Source: DASRJG01 sp032124015
GTDB taxonomy: Bacteria > Acidobacteriota > Polarisedimenticolia > Polarisedimenticolales > DASRJG01
Reading direction: 5' to 3'
DNA: 64,000 bases
Assembly: GCA_032124015.1 (NCBI GenBank)
Contig: JAQBEH010000124.1
Span: forward strand, 1-64,000
Position 1 is the stretch's first letter. Every line of letters starts with the position of its first letter. This document shows positions 53,544-62,348 of the stretch, piece after piece. Position numbers and translations under genes: made by a program. Below the pieces are notes generated by a model. The model worked only from the letters and a program-made list of their open reading frames with translations. It did not search any database and was not told the origin of the DNA.

Positions 53544-54707
53544 TCAATCTTGGCCGCTCGCGGCCTCGCGCAGGATGCTCCGCGCGATGACCAGGCGCTG
53601 GATCTGGTTCGTCCCCTCGTAGATTTGTGTGATCTTCGCGTCGCGCATGTACTTCTCGATCGGGTAGTCCTTGCAGTAACCGTACCCGCCGAACAGTTGG
53701 ACCGCGTTTGTGGTCACCATCATCGCAACGTCGGTCGCGAAGAGCTTGCACATCGCCGAGAGCTTCGAGATGTTCTTCGCCTTGGCATCGGCCGCCCGCG
53801 CCGCCGTGTGAACGAGCGTTCGGGCGGCTTCGAGCTGCGTGCCCATGTCCGCGAGCATCCACTGGATGCCCTGGAACGCGTTGATCGACTGGCCGAACTG
53901 CTTCCGTTTCCCCGTGTACTCGACCGCCAGTTCGAAAGCCCCCTGGGCGAGCCCCAGCGCCTGGGCCGCCACCCCGGGACGGGCGAGATCGAGGGTCATC
54001 ATCGCGTGGCGGAACCCCTGACCCTCGGCGCCGAGCATCTGGTCCTTCGACACGCGGCAGTTCTCGAGGTGAATCTCGTTCACGGGTACGCAGCGGATCC
54101 CCATCTTGTCTTCGTGCTTGCCGACCCTGTACCCCGGCGTGCCCGCCTCGACCACGAACGCGGAAATGCCGCGCGCGCCCCGTCCCGGCTGGGTGACGGC
54201 GAAGATCGTATTGTACGAGGCGACCGCGCCGCCGGTGTTCCACTTTTTCTCGCCGTTGATGACGAAATGGTCGCCGTCTTTTTCGGCCTTGGTGACCATC
54301 GAGCCGGCGTCCGAGCCCGCGTCTTTTTCGGAAAGCCCGAAGGAGATCAGCTTGTCGCCCGAGGCGATGCCGGGGAGCCAACGCCTTTTCTGCTCCTCGC
54401 TGCCTCCGAGCAGGATCGGAAACGAGCCCAGGGCGTTGACGGCGTACGCAACGCCCATCCCGCCGCACGCTCGCGAGAACTGCTCGACGACGAGGCAGAG
54501 GTCCAGCACGGTGCCGCCCGCGCCCCCGAACTCCTTCGGGATCCACACGCCCGACAGCCCGGCTTCTTTGATGGCTTTTTGAACCGACCACGGGTACGTC
54601 TGCTCGACGTCGTGCTGCGCCGCGACGGGGCGGATGTGTTTTTCCGCTACCTCCCGCGCGCGCTCCATGAAATCGATATTCTGCTTGCTCAGGAGCTCGC
54701 GAATCAT
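53544..54707 (-). CDS. Acyl-CoA dehydrogenase (short/branched-chain type)
   Basis: The 387-residue flavoenzyme oxidises an acyl-CoA to the 2,3-enoyl-CoA and reduces ETF. It shows GLSGVWIPKEFGGAGGTVLDLCLVVEQFSRACGGMGVAYAVNAL, ISFGLSEKDAGSDAGSMVTKAE, FVINGEKKWNTGGAVA, QFGQSINAFQGIQWMLADM and VQLFGGYGYCKDYPIEKYMRDAKITQIYEGTNQIQRLVIAR with catalytic Glu364. Substrate chain length is not readable. It stands alone: the next gene downstream is beyond a terminator, and the phosphatase gene is divergent 95 bases away. Confidence 0.93.
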   Translation of the reverse strand: MIRELLSKQNIDFMERAREVAEKHIRPVAAQHDVEQTYPWSVQKAIKEAGLSGVWIPKEFGGAGGTVLDLCLVVEQFSRACGGMGVAYAVNALGSFPILLGGSEEQKRRWLPGIASGDKLISFGLSEKDAGSDAGSMVTKAEKDGDHFVINGEKKWNTGGAVASYNTIFAVTQPGRGARGISAFVVEAGTPGYRVGKHEDKMGIRCVPVNEIHLENCRVSKDQMLGAEGQGFRHAMMTLDLARPGVAAQALGLAQGAFELAVEYTGKRKQFGQSINAFQGIQWMLADMGTQLEAARTLVHTAARAADAKAKNISKLSAMCKLFATDVAMMVTTNAVQLFGGYGYCKDYPIEKYMRDAKITQIYEGTNQIQRLVIARSILREAASGQD

Positions 54708-54802
54708 GGGCTCTCCCCCGTGAGAATATGGAGCCGCACTCTACCACGCGGGGGAGGGGCGCTTCCCGTTTGATACCATGCTTTGCCGATCCGGATTCCC
54801 CT

Positions 54803-56023
54803 ATGGACTACAAGAACCTCTTCCGCAAGATCGAGCGCAACCTCCGTACGATCGAAAGATCGAACGATCTCTTGGCGACTCTGGCCGAGATTCTCCGGCG
54901 TCTGGTCGACGATTTCCAGGACGACCTCGGCTTGGTCGGCGGACGGATCTACGACAAGAAGGGTTCGAGCTATCACCTGGTGCGCGAGTATCCGAAGCCG
55001 CGCGCGCCCAAGGACTACAAGATCCCCGCGACCTATCCGCCCATCCACGAGTTGGTCGAGAAGGGCTACGTCTACAGCCGGCTTGGCGACGCCGGGGTAG
55101 ATTCACGGATCGAGGCCACGCTCGGCGTGAAACGGTTCGCGGCGATCGGAATCGGTGAAGCGTGCCGACAGATCGTGGCTTTCACGCTGAGGGAAAGCAG
55201 CGACCCCGAACAGGTCGGCCACACGCTGAATACGATCCGGCACGCGATCAACTTGAAGCTTCGCAGCGAAAAGTTCGCGGATCGTTTCGCCCAGGCGCGC
55301 GCGATCCAACTCTCGTTGCTGCCCCCGCCGTCACCGGTTTTCGGAGACTACGACATCTTCGCCGCCTCCATTCCCGCGGAGGAAGTCGGCGGCGACCTGT
55401 ACGACTTCATCCGCGTGTCCGACAGGAGTCTCGGCATCGCCGTCGCGGACGCCTCCGGCCACGGTTTGCCGGCCGCTTTGCAGGCACGCGATGCGATCAT
55501 CGGCCTGCGCATGGGGGTCGAAGAGAACCTGCGTATTTCAGCAACCCTCGAGAAGCTCAATCGCGTGGTCAACCGCTCCGCTCTCGCCTCGAAGTTCATC
55601 TCGCTCTTCTACTGCGAGCTCGAATCCGCGGGAACGATCGTGTACTGCAACGCGGGCCACAATCCACCACTTCTGTGGGACGGCGTGGCCTTTCGAGAGC
55701 TCGCTCGCGGAGGGATGATCCTCGGTCCTAGCCCGAGATCGCAGTACGAGCGGGGCTACGAGACGCTCGCCCTGGGCTCGATCCTCCTTGCGTACACGGA
55801 TGGCATCGTCGAGGCGGTCGATGCGTCCGACGAAGCGTTTGGAATGGAGAGGCTGCGGGCGGTCATCCGCGATCGCGCCTGGACGTCGGCGTGCGATCTC
55901 GTAGACGCGGTTTTCGAGGAGGTGCGCCGGCACGTCGGAAGCGATACGCGCGACGACGACCAGACGGTCGTTGCCGTGCTTCGGAAGGCCAAGGGAACCC
56001 GTGGCCGGGCGAAGACGCCTTAG
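54803..56023 (+). CDS. PP2C/RsbU-type serine phosphatase with N-terminal GAF-like domain
   Basis: The 406-residue protein probably dephosphorylates an anti-sigma-factor antagonist or similar target. Residues about 1-170 resemble a GAF sensory domain (DLLATLAEILRRLVDDFQDDLGLVGGRIYDKKG ...). Residues about 185-400 are a PPM/SpoIIE domain: AIQLSLLPPP, VGGDLYDFIRV, VADASGHGLPAAL, FYCELESAGTIVYCNAGHNPPLLW, LLAYTDGIVEAVD and DDQTVVAVL, with the metal-binding Asp residues present. Start ATG 54803 is chosen by similarity (MDYKNLFRKIERNLRTIERS). No STAS or kinase partner lies nearby. Its stop interlocks with the NicO gene (TTAG). Confidence 0.9.
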   Translation: MDYKNLFRKIERNLRTIERSNDLLATLAEILRRLVDDFQDDLGLVGGRIYDKKGSSYHLVREYPKPRAPKDYKIPATYPPIHELVEKGYVYSRLGDAGVDSRIEATLGVKRFAAIGIGEACRQIVAFTLRESSDPEQVGHTLNTIRHAINLKLRSEKFADRFAQARAIQLSLLPPPSPVFGDYDIFAASIPAEEVGGDLYDFIRVSDRSLGIAVADASGHGLPAALQARDAIIGLRMGVEENLRISATLEKLNRVVNRSALASKFISLFYCELESAGTIVYCNAGHNPPLLWDGVAFRELARGGMILGPSPRSQYERGYETLALGSILLAYTDGIVEAVDASDEAFGMERLRAVIRDRAWTSACDLVDAVFEEVRRHVGSDTRDDDQTVVAVLRKAKGTRGRAKTP

Positions 56024-56742
56024 CGTTCGATCAGCAGGAACACCCCGCCGCAAAGGGCGATGAGGATCCCGCTCGCCGTTTCCATGTGGCGGGCGACGGC
56101 CGGCACCGGGAGGCGCCGGGTCCCGGTGACGCCGGCGACCGATAGCCCCACCATCAACGCAATCGTCGTGACCGAATAGGCCAGGGTCACGAGCGCGACG
56201 GCGCCGGGTCCTTCCTCCGCCGTCGCCACCATGATCGGAAGCAGCAGCACGCAGGGGTTGAGGCCGACGATCATCGCGAGCGAAACCGCCCCCTTCCCGG
56301 CGTCCGTGCGTATCCAGGCGTCGTCCGCGTGGTAGTGAAGGTGCTCGCTCTCGACGGATCCCTCGTGTCCGTCGCAGCGGTCGCGCTCGTTTCGGGCGTG
56401 AAGCAGGGCGCCCCCGGGGTGAAAGTGGCCGCCCTTCCTCCAGGCCCACAGGGCATAGGCCACACCAAAGGCGACGAGCAGCATCCCGCTCGCACGCTCG
56501 AGCCGCTCGCCGACGGCGCGGGCGGCGGCCTGCCCGAGGCCCAATGCGAGCAGGCCCAACGCGATGGACAACAGCGTGTGGACGAAGGCCGAAAAACCGG
56601 CCACCGCCGCGGTGGTCCGCGCCGACCAACCCCGCGCCCGGCCCACGAGGACGAAAGGAAGCCAATGATCGGGGATGAGCGTGTGCAACGTCGCCGTCGC
56701 CGCGGCCGTCAGGAGCAAAAGAGAGGGAACGGTATCCGGCAC
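56020..56742 (-). CDS. NicO/UreH-type nickel or cobalt transporter-like membrane protein
   Basis: The 240-residue protein has about six membrane segments and the family motif HTLIPDHWLPFVLVGRARGW near residue 20, plus GLNPCVLLLPIMVATAEEG. A histidine-rich cytosolic loop (HFHPGGALLHARNERDRCDGHEG, EHLHYHADD) between helices 3 and 4 is in keeping with divalent-metal handling. No urease or hydrogenase genes are in the window. The start is GTG at 56742; it shares one base with the rny stop (TAGTG), so it should be translated with rny. Confidence 0.82.
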   Translation of the reverse strand: MPDTVPSLLLLTAAATATLHTLIPDHWLPFVLVGRARGWSARTTAAVAGFSAFVHTLLSIALGLLALGLGQAAARAVGERLERASGMLLVAFGVAYALWAWRKGGHFHPGGALLHARNERDRCDGHEGSVESEHLHYHADDAWIRTDAGKGAVSLAMIVGLNPCVLLLPIMVATAEEGPGAVALVTLAYSVTTIALMVGLSVAGVTGTRRLPVPAVARHMETASGILIALCGGVFLLIER

Positions 56743-58307
56743 TACCGCGCGACTTCCTGCGCTCGGATCTCGCGAATGACGGTCACCTTGATCTTGCCCG
56801 GGTAATCCATTTCGGTCTCGATTCTGCGGGCGAGGTCGGAGGCCAGAAGATCGATTCGTGCGTCGTCGACGAGGTCCGTATTCGCGATCACGCGTATCTC
56901 CCGTCCGGCCTGAAGCGCGTAGGACTGCTCGACGCCCTCCATGCCGTTGGCGAGCCCTTCGAGCTGTTCGATGCGCCGGACGTATTCGGCGGCGCTCTTG
57001 CGTCGCGCCCCGGGGCGCGCGCCGGAGAGCGCGTCGGCGGTTGCGACCAAGATCGTGATCGGTGTCGTGACCTCGATGTCTTCGTGGTGGGCGGCCACGG
57101 CATTGATGACTTCCCAGTCTTCACCGCAGCGGGTCGCGACTTCGGCGCCGATTTCCGGGTGCGTCCCCTCACGTTCGTAGTCGACCGCCTTGCCGATGTC
57201 GTGGAACAACCCCGCGCGACGGGCGATCTTCTCGTTGAGGCCGAGTTCGGCGGCCATGATCCCCGTGAGGTAGGCCACTTCCTTCGAGTGCATGAGCACG
57301 TTTTGGCCGTAGGATGTTCGAAAGAGCAGTCGGCCGAGCAACTTCACCATCTCCGGCTGGACGTCCTTGATCCCCATTTCCTTGAGCGTTTGCTCGCCGG
57401 CCTTCTTCATTTCGTCGTCGAGCCTTCGCTGATGGCGGCGCGTCAATTCCTCGATCCGGCGCGGGTGGATGTTCCCGTCCTTCAGCAGCATCTCGAGGAC
57501 ACGCCTCGCGATTTCGCGCTTCACCGGGTTGAATCCCGAAAGCTGCAAGGACTCCCCCGATTCGTCGAGGAGGATCTGGATTCCGGTCAGCTGCTCGAAC
57601 GCCTTGATGTTCTTTCCCTCGTGCCCGATGATGCGGCCGCGCATCTGCCCACCCGAAGGCAGGGCGAAGCGGGTCACCGTCCGCTCCGCGGAAAGGTCCG
57701 ACGCGATGCGCTCCATCGCGAGTGCGACGATTTTCTGGGCCTCGGCTTCGGCACCGCGCTGAGCCTCGTCCTTGATCTCTTTGACGAGGCCGGCGGCCTC
57801 GAAGCGAGCCTCGGCCTTCAGGTTCGCCAGCAGTTGCCGCCGCGCCTCGTCGCGCGTCAGACCCGAGGCGTACTCGAGGCGGGCGTTTTCTTCTTGGACG
57901 AGCTTCTCCAGAACCTCCCGATCGCGAGAAAGCGCAGCTTCGCGCTCGCCAACATCTTTTTCGGTTTCGAGCAAGGCTTCGCGTTGTCGCTGGTTTTCGG
58001 CCTCACTCTCGGCGAGGCCGTCCTGCAGTTGCTTCAGGTCGCGCTCGCGCTTGGCCACTTGCCCCTTGCGCGAGCGGAGGTCCGAATCCGCCTTGGACTT
58101 CTCGGCGAGTATCTGATCCCTCGCCTCTACGATTTGCTGGCGCTTGAGATTTTCCGCCTCGCGCAAGGCGGCTCTTTGGAAATCCTCCGCCTTCTGTCGT
58201 GCCGCGACGAGGCTTCTCGCGCCCAGCCTGTTGTTCAGAAACCAGCCGAGGGCGGCGCCAAGCACGCCGGTGACGCCACCGATGACGAGGAAGGTCAAGG
58301 AACTCAT
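56742..58307 (-). CDS. rny: Ribonuclease Y
   Basis: RNase Y starts mRNA decay at the inner membrane in bacteria that lack or supplement RNase E. The 521-residue protein has an N-terminal transmembrane helix (LTFLVIGGVTGVLGAALGWFL), a long coiled coil (about 30-205), a KH domain (GRIIGHEGKNIKAFEQLTGIQILLDESGESLQLSGFNPVKREIA), and an HD domain with LMHSKEVAYLTGIMAAELGLNEKIARRAGLFHDIGKAVDYEREGTH. Catalytic HD residues are intact. ATG 58307 overlaps the stop of the MBL gene (ATGA). Confidence 0.97.
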   Translation of the reverse strand: MSSLTFLVIGGVTGVLGAALGWFLNNRLGARSLVAARQKAEDFQRAALREAENLKRQQIVEARDQILAEKSKADSDLRSRKGQVAKRERDLKQLQDGLAESEAENQRQREALLETEKDVGEREAALSRDREVLEKLVQEENARLEYASGLTRDEARRQLLANLKAEARFEAAGLVKEIKDEAQRGAEAEAQKIVALAMERIASDLSAERTVTRFALPSGGQMRGRIIGHEGKNIKAFEQLTGIQILLDESGESLQLSGFNPVKREIARRVLEMLLKDGNIHPRRIEELTRRHQRRLDDEMKKAGEQTLKEMGIKDVQPEMVKLLGRLLFRTSYGQNVLMHSKEVAYLTGIMAAELGLNEKIARRAGLFHDIGKAVDYEREGTHPEIGAEVATRCGEDWEVINAVAAHHEDIEVTTPITILVATADALSGARPGARRKSAAEYVRRIEQLEGLANGMEGVEQSYALQAGREIRVIANTDLVDDARIDLLASDLARRIETEMDYPGKIKVTVIREIRAQEVAR

Positions 58308-58957
58308 CGCGCGATCCCCAGTGCCGCGTCGCCGACGAACGGATTCGTCCGGCGCTCGCGACCGATCGTGGTCTCCCCCTCGTGCCCTGGAAGGCATCGC
58401 ACGTCGTCGGGGAGGATGAAGAGTTTTTCGCGGATCGACGCCACCAAGGCGTCCCAGTCGCCTCCGGGAAGATCGGTCCGCCCCACAGAGCCTGCAAAGA
58501 GGGTGTCGCCGACGAGCATCTGGCCGCCGTGGCGTAGGCACACACCGCCGGGCGTATGACCCGGCGTGTGGATCACATCGAACGTCACGCCGTCGAACTC
58601 GAGGGCCGTCCCTTCGACCAGATCGAGATCGGCGGGCGGCGAGTCCTCGACGGACAGACCGAACATCGCCCCCTGCTGGCTGACGTTGCTCAGGAACGGC
58701 AGGTCGGCGCGGTGGATCGCGATCGGAGCGCCGGTTTCCCGCTTGAAGAAGGCGTTGCAGGCGACGTGATCGAGGTGACCGTGCGTGTTGAGGATCAGTC
58801 CGACCGAGAGCCCGCGATCGCGGACCACGTCCCAGACCGGCTCGCTGTCGATTCCGGGGTCGACGATCATCGCACGCCGCCCGGACGGGCCCACCACGAC
58901 GTAGGTGTTTTCCGCGAACGGACCGTACGTGAAGCGGAGGATCTCGAGGGGCTGCAT
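58304..58957 (-). CDS. MBL-fold metallo-hydrolase (glyoxalase II-like)
   Basis: The 217-residue protein has the five MBL motifs: MIVDPGIDSEPV, LNTHGHLDHVACNAFF (HxHxDH), IHTPGHTPGGVCL, LVGDTLFAGSVGRTDLPGGDWDALVASI, and CLPGHEGETTIGRER. This subgroup includes glyoxalase II-like and persulfide-dioxygenase-like hydrolases; the substrate is not clear. I prefer ATG at 58957 (MQPLEILRFTYGPFAENTYVV), with GGAGCGG upstream; ATG 58996 adds 13 residues. It is coupled to rny. Confidence 0.9.
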   Translation of the reverse strand: MQPLEILRFTYGPFAENTYVVVGPSGRRAMIVDPGIDSEPVWDVVRDRGLSVGLILNTHGHLDHVACNAFFKRETGAPIAIHRADLPFLSNVSQQGAMFGLSVEDSPPADLDLVEGTALEFDGVTFDVIHTPGHTPGGVCLRHGGQMLVGDTLFAGSVGRTDLPGGDWDALVASIREKLFILPDDVRCLPGHEGETTIGRERRTNPFVGDAALGIAR

Positions 58958-59008
58958 CTCGCCGCTCCGTCCCGAAAAGGGGTTACGGAGATGCAAAATA
59001 ACACACGG

Positions 59009-60823
59009 TCAGGACTTGCGGCCGCGGCGCGCCATCGCAAGGACCTTTTTGCGAAGGCGAAACGCCTTCGGCGTCACCTCGACGAGTTCGTCGTCCTTGA
59101 TGAACTCCAACGCCTGCTCGAGGCTCATCGTGTGGGGCGGAACCAAACGTACCGCGTCGTCGGAACCGGACGCGCGCATGTTCGTGAGCTTCTTTTCTTT
59201 GGTGACATTGACGTCGAGATCGTTCGAGCGGGCGTTCTCGCCGACGATCATGCCCTCGTAGACCTGGTCGCCCGCCCCGATGAACATGGTCCCGCGCTCT
59301 TGGACGTGCTCGATGGCGTTCGCGGTCGTGCGTCCCGGTCGATCGGAAACCAGAGCGCCGGTCGCGCGCGAGGGGATGTCGCCCTGCCACGGGACGAAGC
59401 CGTCGAACAGGTGGTTCATGATCCCCGTGCCCCGCGTCTCCGAGAGGAACTCGGTGCGAAAGCCCAGCAATCCGCGCGAGGGGATCCGGAAATCCAAACG
59501 GACCCGCCCCGTGCCGTGGTTCACCATCCGGGTCATGCGTCCCTTTCGCGACCCGACTTTCTGCGTCACGACTCCGACGAAGTTCTCGGGGCAATCGACG
59601 ATCAACTCCTCTTGGGGCTCATGGATCTTGCCGTCGATCTCCTTCGTGACGATCGTGGGCTTCCCGACAGACATCTCGTAGCCCTCTCGGCGCATCATCT
59701 CGATGAGAATCGCCAACTGCAGTTCGCCGCGCCCTGAAACCCTGAACGCATCGGCCGAGCCGGTCTCCTCGACGCGAATCGAGACGTTCGTCAAGATCTC
59801 CTTCCAAAGGCGTTCCCGCAGCTTTCGCGAGGTGACGAACTGGCCCTCGAGACCGGCGACCGGTGAGTCGTTCGTCGAGATGATCATGGAGATGGTCGGC
59901 TCGTCGACCGTGATCGGCGGGAGCGCGATCGGTGTTTCTGCATCGGAAATCGTCTCGCCGATCGTCACCGAGAGAAGTCCGGCCACAGCCACGATATCGC
60001 CCGGCCCGGCCTCGTCGATCTCGACGCGCTTCAGGCCGTCGTAGCCGTACAGTGCGGTGACGCGGATCTTCACGACGGTGCCGTCGAGGCGGCAGTGTCC
60101 GTAGTCCTTCCCCTTGACGATCCGGCCGTTGAAGACGCGGCCGATCGCCAAACGCCCGACGTAGTCGTTGTAATCGAGCGTCGTGATCAGGAGCTGCAGC
60201 GGCATCAGGTCGTCGTACTTCGGTGCCGGGACGTTTTTGAGAATCTCCTCGAACAACGGCGTCAGGGGCTCATCGGGGCCATCGGGGGTCCTCCGCACGA
60301 TTCCGCGACGGGCGTTCGCGTACAGGACGGGGAATTCCAGCTGTTCCTCGGCGGCATCGAGATCGATGAACAGGTCGTAGACCTCGTTCAGGACTTCCTT
60401 CGTGCGCGCGTCCTGGCGATCGATCTTGTTGATCACGACGATCGGAGCCAAGCCCGCCTCCAGCGCCTTGCGCAGCACGAACCGCGTCTGCGGAAGCGGT
60501 CCCTCGGAGGCGTCGACCAGGAGCATCACGCCGTCCACCATCTTGAGCGTGCGCTCGACTTCTCCTCCGAAATCGGCGTGGCCGGGCGTGTCGACGATAT
60601 TGATGCGCGTGCCGCGATACATGATGGACGTGTTCTTGGCCATGATCGTGATGCCCTTCTCACGCTCCAGGTCGATCGAGTCCATGACGCGGTCGGCCAC
60701 GTACTCGTTGTCCCTGAAGATCCCGCTCTGCCAGAGCAGGGCGTCGACCAGGGTGGTCTTGCCGTGGTCGACGTGAGCGATGATGGCGAGGTTACGGACG
60801 TCGTCTCGGGTTTTCTGTGGCAT
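59009..60823 (-). CDS. typA: Ribosome-associated GTPase TypA/BipA
   Basis: TypA is an EF-G-like GTPase needed for 50S assembly and growth under stress. The 604-residue protein has G1 AHVDHGKTTL, the switch I MDSIDLEREKGITIMAKNTSI, G3 DTPGHADFGGEVER, G4 NKIDRQDART, and C-terminal TypA-specific blocks (DYVGRLAIGRVFNGRI, FRVSGRGELQLAILIEMMRREGYEMSVGKP, GTGIMNHLFDGFVPWQGD, VYEGMIVGENARSNDLDVNVTKEKKLTNMRASGSDD). ATG at 60823 is chosen; upstream frame is shadow. Only 30 bases separate it from the divergent zincin gene. Confidence 0.97.
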   Translation of the reverse strand: MPQKTRDDVRNLAIIAHVDHGKTTLVDALLWQSGIFRDNEYVADRVMDSIDLEREKGITIMAKNTSIMYRGTRINIVDTPGHADFGGEVERTLKMVDGVMLLVDASEGPLPQTRFVLRKALEAGLAPIVVINKIDRQDARTKEVLNEVYDLFIDLDAAEEQLEFPVLYANARRGIVRRTPDGPDEPLTPLFEEILKNVPAPKYDDLMPLQLLITTLDYNDYVGRLAIGRVFNGRIVKGKDYGHCRLDGTVVKIRVTALYGYDGLKRVEIDEAGPGDIVAVAGLLSVTIGETISDAETPIALPPITVDEPTISMIISTNDSPVAGLEGQFVTSRKLRERLWKEILTNVSIRVEETGSADAFRVSGRGELQLAILIEMMRREGYEMSVGKPTIVTKEIDGKIHEPQEELIVDCPENFVGVVTQKVGSRKGRMTRMVNHGTGRVRLDFRIPSRGLLGFRTEFLSETRGTGIMNHLFDGFVPWQGDIPSRATGALVSDRPGRTTANAIEHVQERGTMFIGAGDQVYEGMIVGENARSNDLDVNVTKEKKLTNMRASGSDDAVRLVPPHTMSLEQALEFIKDDELVEVTPKAFRLRKKVLAMARRGRKS

Positions 60824-60853
60824 CGTCTTCGCATGGTAGCATGCGCCGAACCT

Positions 60854-61675
60854 ATGACCGCGAAGCGCCCCGAGGACGACGACCGGCTCGTCGAGGAAAT
60901 TTACGACGCGCTCGACGCAGGAGCGCCCGATCGCGCGCTCGCCTCGGCGCGCATCGCGCTCCACGACGCGCCCGACGATCCGGTACTTCATTTTCTGGCG
61001 GGAGTTGCACTCGGTGAACTCGACCTGCCGGGGGAAGCGGTCCTCGAATTCAGCCGCGCCATTGCCCTGGACCCCGACGACCCTGAATTCCGCGCCGCGC
61101 GGGCCCAGGCGTTGTTCGCGACGTGTCGATTTACGGAGGCGAGAGCCGACGCGGAGACTGCGTTGGCGAGCGAAAAGGCACACGCCGACGCCCTTTGGGT
61201 CCTCGGTCTCGTCATGGAGCGGGAGGGCAGTTTCGACGACGCGGACGACAGGTTCCTCGCGGCCGCGCGCATCGATCCCGAGCGATTCCAGATGCCTATC
61301 CGGCTCTCGCACGATGCGATGGCGGGGGTGGTCGCCCGCGCCGGGGCGATGCTCCCCGAAGAATTCCGGAGTTGCCTCGACGACGTGCCGGTCGTGGTCG
61401 AGGACCTCCCCTCCGAGTTGATCCTGACCGACGAATCGCCGCCGCTCGATCCCGAGTTGCTCGGCCTATTCGTCGGAACCGCGCGGACGGAGCGCTCGTT
61501 CGCGGCCTCCGGCTTTGAGCCGCCGCCCAGCATTCTCCTCTTCCAGCGCAACCTGGAGCGCTTCGCGCGCGATGAGTCCGAGCTCAAGCGAGAGATCGCT
61601 CGAACGCTGCACCACGAGTTGGCGCACTACCTCGGCTTTGCCGAAGAGGATATGGCCGACCTCGACCTGGACTAA
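60854..61675 (+). CDS. TPR protein with C-terminal zincin-like metallopeptidase domain
   Basis: The 273-residue protein starts with about three tetratricopeptide-like repeats (VLHFLAGVALGELDLPGEAVLEFSRAIALDPDDPEFRAARAQALFAT ..., FTEARADAETALASEKAHADALWVLGLVMEREG ...). The C-terminal 120 residues match the DUF1025/zincin_1 family: LPEEFRSCLDDVPVVVEDLPSE, LLGLFVGTARTERS, ILLFQRNLERFA and IARTLHHELAHYLGFAEEDM, with HExxH and a downstream acidic ligand. ATG 60854 is taken; ATG 60833 would add seven residues. A cytosolic peptidase-like function is inferred only; the family is poorly understood. Confidence 0.87.
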   Translation: MTAKRPEDDDRLVEEIYDALDAGAPDRALASARIALHDAPDDPVLHFLAGVALGELDLPGEAVLEFSRAIALDPDDPEFRAARAQALFATCRFTEARADAETALASEKAHADALWVLGLVMEREGSFDDADDRFLAAARIDPERFQMPIRLSHDAMAGVVARAGAMLPEEFRSCLDDVPVVVEDLPSELILTDESPPLDPELLGLFVGTARTERSFAASGFEPPPSILLFQRNLERFARDESELKREIARTLHHELAHYLGFAEEDMADLDLD

Positions 61676-61698
61676 AAGGGGTCAGGTCTCCCATTGAG
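61676..61698. repeat. Short repeat-like motif filling a convergent gap
   Basis: The 23 bases between the zincin and moaE stops read AAAGGGGTCAGGTCTCCCATTG-. The core GGGGTCAGGTCT (GACCTGACCCC on the other strand) is one I associate with ends of REP-associated/IS200-like elements in several phyla. Only this single copy is present, so it would be a remnant or a dispersed repeat. Confidence 0.4.
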
Positions 61699-62100
61699 TC
61701 ATTCGACCCAGACCGCTCCATCGTCAAAATGTTCGCGCTTCCAGATGGGAACGCTCACCTTGAGCGTGTCGATGACGAAACGGCACGCATCCATGGCCGG
61801 GGCACGATGGGGTGCCGCAACCGCGATGACGACTGAGGCTTCGCCGATCTCGACGCGGCCGACGCGGTGGATGATCGCCACCTTCGTCACCCCGAATCGG
61901 GCGACCGCCTCCGTTGCGATACGCTCCATCTCGCGCTCCGCCATACGGTCATACGCCTCGTACTCGAGAAAGAGCACGCGTCGCCCGACGTTGACATTTC
62001 GGACAGTCCCGAGGAACAAGGAAACGGCGCCGTCGCCGTCGCCGCCCGCATCCGCCGCGACGACGGCCGCATCGATCGGGTCCGCCTGCAGGCGAATCAT
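61699..62100 (-). CDS. moaE: Molybdopterin synthase catalytic subunit MoaE
   Basis: MoaE inserts the two dithiolene sulfurs into cyclic pyranopterin phosphate. The 133-residue protein has GAVSLFLGTVRNVNVGRRVLFLEYEAYDRMAEREMERI, KVAIIHRVGRVEIGEASVVIAVAAPHRAPAMDACRFVIDTLKVSVPIWKREHFDDGAVWVE, including the active-site His/Arg and Lys119-type residues. It starts 2 bases after the moaD stop. Other moa/mog genes are not visible, so the rest of the molybdenum cofactor pathway lies elsewhere. Confidence 0.96.
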   Translation of the reverse strand: MIRLQADPIDAAVVAADAGGDGDGAVSLFLGTVRNVNVGRRVLFLEYEAYDRMAEREMERIATEAVARFGVTKVAIIHRVGRVEIGEASVVIAVAAPHRAPAMDACRFVIDTLKVSVPIWKREHFDDGAVWVE

Positions 62101-62102
62101 GC

Positions 62103-62348
62103 CTATCCCCCGCTGACCGGGGGTAGGAACGCGACCTCCTGGACCCCTCCAACGGAACGATCCCACGCCGCGTAGGTCATGTCGCACGCGGCGAGCGGGC
62201 GTGTCGTCACCTCGCGAAGGCGCGGATGCCGCTCTTGCGCCAAGGCCCACAGCGCGGCGACATCGCAGGATTCCGGGACCTCGAAAGTCTCCTCGGAGGC
62301 GCCCGCGCGGTCCTTCAATGAGGCGAAATAGAGGATGCGGACGATCAC
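62103..62348 (-). CDS. moaD: Molybdopterin synthase sulfur carrier subunit MoaD
   Basis: MoaD carries sulfur as a C-terminal thiocarboxylate to MoaE. The 81-residue ubiquitin-like protein begins VIVRILYFASLKDRAGASEETFEVPESCDVAALWALA and ends VAFLPPVSGG, with the required terminal Gly-Gly. GTG at 62348 overlaps the stop of the DHH gene (GTGA). The frame is embedded in a longer open frame whose upstream part is a shadow of that gene. Confidence 0.94.
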   Translation of the reverse strand: MIVRILYFASLKDRAGASEETFEVPESCDVAALWALAQERHPRLREVTTRPLAACDMTYAAWDRSVGGVQEVAFLPPVSGG

